The notes below the pieces were generated by a model. That model searched no databases. It was not told the DNA's origin and saw only the letters and a program-made list of their open reading frames with translations. From positions 1 through 9,880 of the forward strand of contig JBAXIG010000058.1 in assembly GCA_037138535.1 (NCBI GenBank): DNA of 9,880 bases. Direction: 5' to 3'. The translations under genes and the position numbers were made by a program. The stretch is from GCA-2737595 sp037138535. GTDB taxonomy: Bacteria; Actinomycetota; Actinomycetes; Nanopelagicales; Nanopelagicaceae. This document shows positions 1-6,017 of the stretch, piece by piece; the first letter of the stretch is position 1, and each line of letters begins with the position of its first letter.

Positions 1-136
1 GATCAACAGTCGCGCGTGAGGCATCCATGACGCTGCGAGCCTCTGTCGAGATCTCTACCTCTGCTCCGTAACGAGCAATGGCCACCACATCTGTCGGCGA
101 GAGTCCTGGGATTCCGATAACTACCTTGCTACTCAT
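1..136 (-). CDS. hutH: Histidine ammonia-lyase, N-terminal fragment (runs off left edge)
   Basis: Only the first 45 codons are present; the rest lies beyond position 1. The reading begins MSSKVVIGIPGLSPTDVVAI and continues with an ISTEARSVMDASRATVD stretch. From memory of the family, this matches the N-terminus of actinobacterial HutH: a short strand, a 'DVxAxAR.GA.VE' helix, then an 'A....SR..VD' helix. HutH deaminates L-histidine to trans-urocanate, the first step of histidine breakdown, in the cytoplasm, using a self-formed MIO cofactor; the MIO Ala-Ser-Gly site is not in the window. The start is ATG at 136-134, preceded by AAGGAG with a 4-nt spacer. The divergent hutG next door supports the assignment. 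Another aromatic amino-acid lyase, such as a tyrosine or phenylalanine lyase, cannot be excluded from 45 residues. Confidence 0.82.
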   Translation of the reverse strand, partial: MSSKVVIGIPGLSPTDVVAIARYGAEVEISTEARSVMDASRATVD

Positions 137-216
137 ACCGCTCCTTATAGACCTGCCTATCGCACCTCTCAGTACACTAGTCGAGCAATCAGAGCTACGG
201 GAGCGGGTCTCGCATC
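137..216. promoter_or_regulatory. Divergent hutH/hutG intergenic region
   Basis: Eighty bases separate the two divergent starts, so any promoters and operators for both genes must lie here or inside the coding ends. TACACT at 173-178 (plus strand) resembles a -10 hexamer but has no convincing -35 partner, and I found no clear inverted repeat for a HutC- or HutR-type regulator. A control function is inferred from geometry, not from a recognised site. Confidence 0.4.
141..146 (-). promoter_or_regulatory. Ribosome binding site of hutH
   Basis: The minus strand reads AAGGAG, then CGGT, then ATG. It is a near-consensus Shine-Dalgarno site with a 4-nt spacer and fixes the hutH start at 136. Confidence 0.75.
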
Positions 217-1122
217 ATGGAACTCCATCACGACCCACGCTGGCCACGAGCCAACGGCTGGTTCAAGAGTGGGCTGAAATCAGCTGATTTAGCCCTGCTG
301 GGCGTCGGTACACACCTCAGCGCGCTCACTCCTAATAACGCGCATCTGACCCCTGTAGCGGTTCGCGCAGCCCTTGCTCGCTACTCAACCTGGTCCGCTT
401 CCCACGAAATAGATTTTGCTGACCACATTTCTGGGTCAGATTTAGGAGACGTTACCGATCCTGATGGGCCCGAAGGCGAAGCGCGAGTCATCCAAAAGGT
501 GAGCCAAGCGCTACCTGACACTCGATTACTTGTTGCCCTAGGTGGCGATAACGCGATGACTTTCTCGGCTGCCAGCGGAGTTGTAGGCGCAGTGGGAGGT
601 TTTGAACACTTGGGCTTGGTGACACTCGATGCTCACCATGACGTAAGAGACGGCATCTCAAATGGCTCACCGATTCGCCGATTAATCGAAGCCGGACTCC
701 GAGGCGAGAAAGTCGTCCAAGTAGGGATGAGTGATTTTGCAAATTCTAAGGAGTACGCCTCGCGGGTGAAGGATTTCGGGATCACAGTCATTCGGCGTGA
801 CGAAATGCGTGGACGTCCGATAGCCGATGTCATGGCAGAGGCCTTTGCGGTAGCCGGCAGTGGTACGAAAGCTATCTACGTTGATATCGATGTCGATGTC
901 TGCGATCGAAGCGTGGCGCCAGCCTGTCCGGCAGCCACACCGGGTGGTCTTAGCGCAGATGAATTACGACAGATTGCATTTGAATGTGGCAAGCACGCTC
1001 AGGTACGCGCCGTTGATATCACCGAAATTGATGCAACCATGGACGCCCCAGATCAACGAACAATTCGTTTAGCTGCGCTACTTGTACTGGAACTCGCTTC
1101 CGGGCTATCTCTGCGTAAATAG
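217..1122 (+). CDS. hutG: Formimidoylglutamase-like ureohydrolase (arginase superfamily)
   Basis: A 301-residue protein, a normal length for the arginase/agmatinase fold. It probably hydrolyses N-formimidoyl-L-glutamate to L-glutamate and formamide in the cytoplasm, using a dinuclear manganese site. Visible motifs are GGDNA at 109-113, DAHHD at 138-142, SNGSPIRRL at about 148-156 (substrate loop) and the DxDxxD metal motif with D225, D227 and D230, followed by APACPAATPGG. The last block, and the early DPRWPRANGWF, resemble the formimidoylglutamase-like branch as I recall it. The first metal-ligand His of the usual GGDH motif is Asn112 here. The ATG at 217 is the only start codon after the in-frame TAG at 178. 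Its nearest purine-rich stretch, GGGAG at 199-203, is 13 nt away, so initiation may be weak or leaderless. Divergent hutH supports the pathway. Agmatinase or guanidinobutyrase activity is the main alternative. Confidence 0.8.
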   Translation: MELHHDPRWPRANGWFKSGLKSADLALLGVGTHLSALTPNNAHLTPVAVRAALARYSTWSASHEIDFADHISGSDLGDVTDPDGPEGEARVIQKVSQALPDTRLLVALGGDNAMTFSAASGVVGAVGGFEHLGLVTLDAHHDVRDGISNGSPIRRLIEAGLRGEKVVQVGMSDFANSKEYASRVKDFGITVIRRDEMRGRPIADVMAEAFAVAGSGTKAIYVDIDVDVCDRSVAPACPAATPGGLSADELRQIAFECGKHAQVRAVDITEIDATMDAPDQRTIRLAALLVLELASGLSLRK

Positions 1123-1125
1123 TAA

Positions 1126-2097
1126 TTACTCAGGGAAGTGGCAGGCGACTGAGCTTGCACCAATCTGCAGAAGCTCTGGCTCCTCAATCCGGCAACGATC
1201 CTGAGCTTTCCAGCACCGAGTATTAAATACACAACCAGTAGGTGGATTCATCGGGCTTGGCAGATCGCCATGGAGCAGAATGCGTTCGCGAGTGCGCTCA
1301 GTGTGGGGATCTGGAACGGGCACAGCCGAAAGTAAGGCCTTGGTGTAAGGATGATGCGGCGCCGCATAAAGATCGGTGGTGGGTGCGATCTCCATGATCT
1401 TGCCGAGGTACATCACTGCGACGCGATCAGAAATATGTTGCACAACTGAGAGATCGTGAGCGATAAAGAGGAAGCTCATCCCAAATTCTGTTTGCAGGTC
1501 ATCGAGCAAGTTAATGATCTGTGCCTGAATCGATACGTCGAGAGCACTCACAGGCTCATCAGCCACAATGAACTTCGGTTTCAAAGCGATGGAACGAGCA
1601 ATGCCGATGCGCTGGCGTTGTCCTCCGGAGAACTCATGGGGAAAGCGGTTGTAGTGCTCTGGATTAAGACCCACGCGCTCCATCAAGGTTTGCACAGCGC
1701 GCCTTACACCACCCTCAGGGGTGATGTTTTGAATCTCAAACGGTGCTGCGATGATACGACCAATTGTGTGGCGCGGATTGAGCGAAGCGAATGGGTCCTG
1801 GAAAATGATCTGCATTTTCGAGCGGTACGAGCGCATTGCAGGCGGTGAAATATCAGTGATGTCTTCGCCTTCGAAGTAGATTTTTCCGCCCGTAGGTTCG
1901 TAAAGCTTGATGATGGTGCGGCCAGCGGTGGTCTTACCACAACCGGATTCGCCCACCATGCCAAGTGTCTCGCCAGCAGCAATCTCGAACGAGATGCCAT
2001 CGACTGCCTTCACATTTCCGGCTTTACGGCGAGCAAGAGCATTCTTCTTGATCGGGAAATGCTTTGTGAGGTTCTCAACTTTAACAATCGGGGTCAT
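1126..2097 (-). CDS. dppF: Peptide ABC transporter ATP-binding protein, DppF/OppF type
   Basis: A 323-residue cytoplasmic ATPase, last gene of the importer operon; it pairs with DppD to power solute uptake through the two permeases. Motifs in order: Walker A GESGCGKT (49-56), Q-loop Gln100 in QDPFASLNP, ABC signature SGGQRQR (157-163), Walker B FIVADEP (176-182) and switch His214 in AHDLS. The C-terminal oligopeptide/dipeptide extension carries the typical HHPYTKALLSAVP block (248-260). It also has four cysteines (C289, C295, C302, C319) spaced like those that bind a [4Fe-4S] cluster in related DppD/OppD ATPases. The ATG at 2097-2095 overlaps the TGA of the upstream ATPase by 4 bp, so the two are likely translationally coupled. 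Its stop is 3 bp from the convergent hutG stop, with no room for a terminator. The family is certain; the exact substrate (dipeptide, oligopeptide, other) is not. Confidence 0.92.
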   Translation of the reverse strand: MTPIVKVENLTKHFPIKKNALARRKAGNVKAVDGISFEIAAGETLGMVGESGCGKTTAGRTIIKLYEPTGGKIYFEGEDITDISPPAMRSYRSKMQIIFQDPFASLNPRHTIGRIIAAPFEIQNITPEGGVRRAVQTLMERVGLNPEHYNRFPHEFSGGQRQRIGIARSIALKPKFIVADEPVSALDVSIQAQIINLLDDLQTEFGMSFLFIAHDLSVVQHISDRVAVMYLGKIMEIAPTTDLYAAPHHPYTKALLSAVPVPDPHTERTRERILLHGDLPSPMNPPTGCVFNTRCWKAQDRCRIEEPELLQIGASSVACHFPE

Positions 2098-3134
2098 GCG
2101 GTTCCACCCTTTGCTGCGAACTTTGCGCCCGCCGTACGTCGATCGTCAAGAGCGAGGTGGCACCGTGCGAAGTGGCCCGGTTCATCCTCAATGAGATGTG
2201 GTGCGTCAGTGGCGCAACTGGCACCCACTACTTGTGAGGCAAACGAGCAACGCGATACGAAGGAGCAACCTTCTGGCAAAGAGATAAGTGACGGTGGTTG
2301 TCCTGGGATCGCAGAGAGGCGACCAGTTCCCTTGCCATAAACACTTGGAATCGATGAGAGCAAGCCCATGGTGTACGGCGCGAGGGGACGGTAATAGATA
2401 TCGTCAACGGTTCCGCGCTCCACAACCTTACCGGCGTACATCACGTTCACCCGATCAGCGACTTCAGCAACAACGCCGAGATCATGTGTAATTAAAAGAA
2501 TGCCCATATTAAATTCTTTCTGCAACTCTTTAAGAAGTGTAAGGATCTGCGCCTGCACGGTGACATCGAGGGCTGTAGTGGGTTCGTCAGCAATAAGAAT
2601 TCGTGGATTGTTGATGATGGCCATCGCAATCATTACGCGCTGACGCATACCGCCGGAGAATTGGTGCGGATACTCCTTAACGCGTTTTTGTGGTTCTGGG
2701 ATGCCCACTAAATCGAGCATCTCCACGCAGCGCTTCAAGGCATCTTTCTTCGAAGCCTTCGTGACAACGCGGTATGCCTCTGAGAGTTGATTGCCAATCG
2801 AGTAATACGGATGAAGCGATGACATGGGATCTTGGAAGATCATGGCCACCGCACTGCCGCGGAGCGCGCGCAACTCTTCGTCACCGCAAGAGACCACATC
2901 GACCACGCCACGCTCACTGTGCACCAGGATTTCCCCAGTGAGGCGAGTCCGCTTCATGTTATGCAGACCAAGCACTGAAAGACTCGTGACCGTTTTTCCG
3001 GACCCAGATTCGCCCACAATGGCGACTGTCTCACCGGCATCGAGTGTCAAACTGATTCCGTCGACGGCTTTTACGTTGCCATCTTCCGTCGGGAAGGTGA
3101 CGTGCAGATCATTGATGTCTAGGAGGCGGGTCAT
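2094..3134 (-). CDS. dppD: Peptide ABC transporter ATP-binding protein, DppD/OppD type
   Basis: A 346-residue cytoplasmic ATPase, partner of the next gene's product. Motifs in order: Walker A GESGSGKT (41-48), Q-loop Gln101 in QDPMSSLHP, ABC signature SGGMRQR (160-166), Walker B LIADEP (180-185) and switch His217 in THDLG. The M in the signature and the QDPMSSL block are typical of the D-type subunit, as opposed to the F-type. The C-terminal oligo_HPY region has C290, C296, C307 and C325, the spacing expected for the [4Fe-4S] site seen in structures of related DppD/OppD proteins. Its ATG (3134-3132) overlaps the dppB stop and its TGA (2096-2094) overlaps the dppF start, both as ATGA. The Shine-Dalgarno sequence is poor, in keeping with translation coupled to the upstream gene. 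Confidence 0.92.
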   Translation of the reverse strand: MTRLLDINDLHVTFPTEDGNVKAVDGISLTLDAGETVAIVGESGSGKTVTSLSVLGLHNMKRTRLTGEILVHSERGVVDVVSCGDEELRALRGSAVAMIFQDPMSSLHPYYSIGNQLSEAYRVVTKASKKDALKRCVEMLDLVGIPEPQKRVKEYPHQFSGGMRQRVMIAMAIINNPRILIADEPTTALDVTVQAQILTLLKELQKEFNMGILLITHDLGVVAEVADRVNVMYAGKVVERGTVDDIYYRPLAPYTMGLLSSIPSVYGKGTGRLSAIPGQPPSLISLPEGCSFVSRCSFASQVVGASCATDAPHLIEDEPGHFARCHLALDDRRTAGAKFAAKGGTA

Positions 3135-4126
3135 CCGACACGCACCCGAGGATCAAGCACCGCGTATAAAAGATCAACGATCAAGTTCATCACGACCACA
3201 ATTGCCGCCGCAAGAAGGGTGGTAGCAAGCACGACTGGAAGGTCAAAGTCGTTAACTGCTTTCAGTGACATACGCCCAAGACCTGGAAGATCAAAAATCG
3301 TCTCGGTCAGGATGGCGCCTCCGAGCAAACCGGCAAAGTCAAGGCCGGCAAGAGTGGTCAGGGGAGCAAGCGCCGCCCGTAAAGTGTGCTTTCGCAACAC
3401 CACCTTTGATTTAAGGCCCTTTGCCCATGCGGTGCGAATGTAATCCTCGCCGCTCGTTTCGATAATTGCCGAGCGGGTATATCGGGTATAAATCGCCGAA
3501 AATGCGAATGCCAATGTAATCCATGGCAGTAGGAAATAGATAAAGAACTTAGAAGGATTATCAAAGATAGATACGTAGCCGTCAAAATTGAGCGGGATAA
3601 CGTTATTTTTCAAAGTTAAGTAAATGAGAAGAAGCAAGCCAGTCACAAAGGTAGGAAGGCTAGTTCCAATTAGCACGAAAACTGTAGATCCTGTATCGAT
3701 GGGTGAATCTTTGAAGCGAGCAGCGAGAATCCCTAGACCGATACCAACGATGAGCCAAAGAATAAGCGCGCCGATGGCGAGTGAGAGCGTGACCGGAAGG
3801 GCCTGCTTGATCAAATCAGTGACACAGGCATTTTGACGGAAAGAATAACCGAGGCTGGGTGCTGGGCAATTAAAAGCTGCTGAACCCGCACCGTAATCAC
3901 GCCCAACGAAGATTCCGGAGAGGAAGAGCCAGTACTGCTCCCAGAGGGGCTTATCGAAACCGAGTCGCACGCGATTGGCTGCAATCAAATTAGGGCGGCA
4001 ATTCTTACCGCAGGTGAGAGCAGCAGGATCAAAAGGAAGGAATTGAAAAATTGCGTAAACGGCCACACTCACGAGGAGCAAGATGACGGCCGCGTAAAGC
4101 AAACGGCGCAACACATAATTAATCAT
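3131..4126 (-). CDS. dppB: Peptide ABC transporter permease, DppB/OppB type
   Basis: A 331-residue integral membrane protein, one half of the transport channel. The N-terminus NYVLRRLLYAAVILLLVS is the classic DppB start: basic residues leading into the first membrane segment. Further membrane segments lie near 112-136, 149-172, 196-214, 255-275 and 298-322 (numbered from the first of two ATGs). The cytoplasmic EAA loop that contacts the ATPases is EDYIRTAWAKGL (about 228-239). The large outside loop after segment 1 carries four cysteines (40, 44, 88, 102). Two adjacent ATGs exist, at 4129 and 4126. I chose 4126 because AGAGG lies 5 nt before it, against only 2 nt before the first. The gene follows dppA after 91 nt containing a strong hairpin, and it overlaps dppD by 4 bp. 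Confidence 0.93.
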   Translation of the reverse strand: MINYVLRRLLYAAVILLLVSVAVYAIFQFLPFDPAALTCGKNCRPNLIAANRVRLGFDKPLWEQYWLFLSGIFVGRDYGAGSAAFNCPAPSLGYSFRQNACVTDLIKQALPVTLSLAIGALILWLIVGIGLGILAARFKDSPIDTGSTVFVLIGTSLPTFVTGLLLLIYLTLKNNVIPLNFDGYVSIFDNPSKFFIYFLLPWITLAFAFSAIYTRYTRSAIIETSGEDYIRTAWAKGLKSKVVLRKHTLRAALAPLTTLAGLDFAGLLGGAILTETIFDLPGLGRMSLKAVNDFDLPVVLATTLLAAAIVVVMNLIVDLLYAVLDPRVRVG

Positions 4127-4168
4127 CATGACCTCTTATCAACTTCAATTTTACACAGGACGGTTCGC

Positions 4169-4208
4169 AGTGATACCTCGGGGTGCCTGAGCACCCCGAG
4201 GTATCACT
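4169..4208 (-). terminator. Perfect 18-bp stem-loop in the dppA-dppB gap (mRNA stabiliser or partial terminator)
   Basis: Arms 4169-4186 and 4191-4208 are perfect reverse complements of 18 bp (AGTGATACCTCGGGGTGC) around a 4-nt loop. The stem begins 9 nt after the dppA stop codon. On the transcribed strand the stem is followed by GCGAACC, not a T-tract, so it is not a standard intrinsic terminator. Seen directly: the structure and its place. Inferred: it protects the dppA 3' end or attenuates transcription into dppB, giving more binding protein than membrane components, as known for some binding-protein operons. Confidence 0.85.
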
Positions 4209-4217
4209 TATTACGAC

Positions 4218-5966
4218 TTACTTGATGTAGAGCTTGCCCCAAGCGAGGGTGCCCTGTGGCTGCCAGAAGAAGGCGCCACCGACTCCCTTGCCCCAGATGT
4301 ATTGGCTCTTGCCGTAGTTAGTAGGCAGGATCCACATACGCTCCATTGCCTTGACGTCAAGTGCCTTCCACATGTCGGATTGCTTTGCCCGATCCGTAGT
4401 CTTCATAGCTACATCAACTGCAGCCTTGAAGTCCTTGTAAGCAGGATCGTCACCGTTCTGGCAGAGGTTGAATCCACCTTCGAGGGTGAAGAGCTCAGGA
4501 ATAACTGTCGAGGCGTTTGCCCAGTCAGCACCCCAGCCGGAGTTTGACATGTCGTTCTGCTTAGCAGGGTTCAACACCGTTGAGTAGTAACCACTCTTGA
4601 TGATGTTGTAGGTAACCTTCAAACCAACACGTGCCCAAGCGGCTGTGTTGATTGGAATAGTGTCCTGAAGAGTTACGGACTGCGAAATGTCGATGACAAT
4701 GCCATCGACAGTTGCATGCTTGTAATCCGCAGGGCACGAGGTCTTTGCCTTATCCATCAAAGCTTGCGCCTTGACGACGTTACCGGTGGGAGCGAAGTCA
4801 GCGCTTCCTGGACCAACGACCTTAGTTGGTGTGTAGTCAAGACCGAGGAGTGGGCTGATCGAACCGGTTGAGTAAGACCCACCAAAGAATGTTCCACCTG
4901 CGTAGTCAAGGATTGCCTTGGCATTACGCGCGTAGTACATGGCTTGGCGGATTTCAAGGCAAGGCATCTTCTTGATGTTGAATGCCAAGTAACGAGAGTA
5001 AGGATCGTTGGTGTTGATGCGACGATCCTTGAACTTGTCATCTGAGAAGAAGGCATCCTTGTTAGCAGGAAGTGGGCCATCGAAGTTAACAGCATTGAAC
5101 ATGGTGTCATTCAAGAAGACCTGATCCATCACTTGCTCATCAAGACCAAATTTCATAACTACTTCGTCTGGATAAGGGGTACGAATCGAGTCAGATGCCT
5201 TGCTCCACTTGGGATTACGAACAAGCTTGAGTTGGTTCGTAGTGTTTTCGGCAATCTTGTAAGGACCTGTTGCCTGTGGGCGAAGGTCGTAAGCATCGCC
5301 CTTATCGAGCTTAGCCTGCACTGGAGAGATAACTCCGTAGGTGCCGAGGTAGTTAAAGTCTGCAACCGACTTGTTGAGGTTGAAGGTGATAGTGCGGTTA
5401 TCTGCTGAGCAGGTAACAGCCTTATCAAATGCAGCCTGTCCAGCGGTGTCCTTGGCGTACGGACCCTTGTACTCCACCTTGCCGAGATCAAGCCACTGTT
5501 GAAGGTAGCCAGGACCGTCGGTGATGATGTCTTGTGCGAAAACACGCGAGGTGCCGTACTTCACATCTGCGCAAGTGATCTTGGCACCATCTTCGAAGGT
5601 GGTACCTGGGCGCAGGGTGAACTTCCAGGTCTTTGCTTCGTTACTTGGGACACCAGTGTTGGTAGCAAGGTCAGCGACCAAGCCAGCGCCGGCAGCACCA
5701 GGAACTGGGTTGTAGGCAACCAAGGTGCGGATAAAGAAGGAATTCTCAAATGCCAAGTCGCGACCTGTGTAGATGCGGCTTGGATCAAGGTGATCCAACT
5801 TAGGGGTGTGCTCTAGCAGAATCAGGGTTCCGCCAGTCTTTGGACCTGCTGCTGCATTTGCTGTTCCGATTGACGAAGACATGAGGCCTGAGACCACAAG
5901 TCCTGCCGCTACGGAAGTAGCAATTGCTGCCCGGCCAAAGCGCTTGCTCTGGGACAACTTGCTCAT
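4218..5966 (-). CDS. dppA: Peptide-binding protein, extracytoplasmic solute-binding family 5
   Basis: A 582-residue secreted binding protein that captures the solute outside the membrane and delivers it to the permeases. Residues 1-38 form a Sec signal peptide: basic SKRFGR, a hydrophobic core, then the cleavage motif TANA followed by AA. The mature protein opens with GPKTGGTLIL and has the family 5 signatures TLRPGTTFEDGAKITCADVKYG (about 117-138) and RYLAFNIKKMPCLEIRQAMYYARN. Its length is slightly above the usual 500-560. There is no lipobox cysteine at the signal end, unlike most Gram-positive family 5 proteins; five cysteines lie in the mature part. The ATG at 5966 has AAGGAG 7 nt upstream. 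Stem-loops flank the cistron on both sides. The nearest relatives I recall are actinobacterial DppA-like proteins; the ligand could be di- or oligopeptides. Confidence 0.92.
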   Translation of the reverse strand: MSKLSQSKRFGRAAIATSVAAGLVVSGLMSSSIGTANAAAGPKTGGTLILLEHTPKLDHLDPSRIYTGRDLAFENSFFIRTLVAYNPVPGAAGAGLVADLATNTGVPSNEAKTWKFTLRPGTTFEDGAKITCADVKYGTSRVFAQDIITDGPGYLQQWLDLGKVEYKGPYAKDTAGQAAFDKAVTCSADNRTITFNLNKSVADFNYLGTYGVISPVQAKLDKGDAYDLRPQATGPYKIAENTTNQLKLVRNPKWSKASDSIRTPYPDEVVMKFGLDEQVMDQVFLNDTMFNAVNFDGPLPANKDAFFSDDKFKDRRINTNDPYSRYLAFNIKKMPCLEIRQAMYYARNAKAILDYAGGTFFGGSYSTGSISPLLGLDYTPTKVVGPGSADFAPTGNVVKAQALMDKAKTSCPADYKHATVDGIVIDISQSVTLQDTIPINTAAWARVGLKVTYNIIKSGYYSTVLNPAKQNDMSNSGWGADWANASTVIPELFTLEGGFNLCQNGDDPAYKDFKAAVDVAMKTTDRAKQSDMWKALDVKAMERMWILPTNYGKSQYIWGKGVGGAFFWQPQGTLAWGKLYIK

Positions 5967-5973
5967 ATTCCTT

Positions 5974-5979
5974 CTCCTT
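5974..5979 (-). promoter_or_regulatory. Strong ribosome binding site of dppA
   Basis: The minus strand reads AAGGAG followed by 7 nt and ATG. A second purine run, GGAGG (5986-5982), lies just upstream. The strength of the site suits a binding protein made in excess over the membrane parts. Confidence 0.75.
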
Positions 5980-5982
5980 TTC

Positions 5983-6008
5983 CTCCGGAACGCGGCCGCG
6001 AACCGGAA
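5983..6008 (-). other. Imperfect stem-loop in the dppC-dppA gap
   Basis: In RNA sense, UUCCGG (6008-6003) pairs with CCGGAG (5988-5983), including one U-G wobble. After a UU/UU internal loop, CGC pairs with GCG around a GGCC loop. The core CGCGGCCGCG (5991-6000) is a perfect DNA palindrome. The structure lies between the dppC stop (6020-6018) and the dppA start. It ties up the upstream GGAG but leaves the proximal AAGGAG free. Function is unknown; mRNA processing or 5'-end protection of dppA is inferred. Confidence 0.5.
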
Positions 6009-6017
6009 ACCTATTTT

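Noticed and set aside
78..287. Short plus-strand open frame over the hutH end and into hutG
   Set aside because: It runs antisense to the hutH N-terminus and out of frame with hutG, and its protein has no recognisable domain; hutH and hutG explain the bases better.
1456..1848. Plus-strand open frame of 130 residues opposite dppF
   Set aside because: It is antisense to the Walker B, signature and Q-loop coding region of dppF and has no recognisable features.
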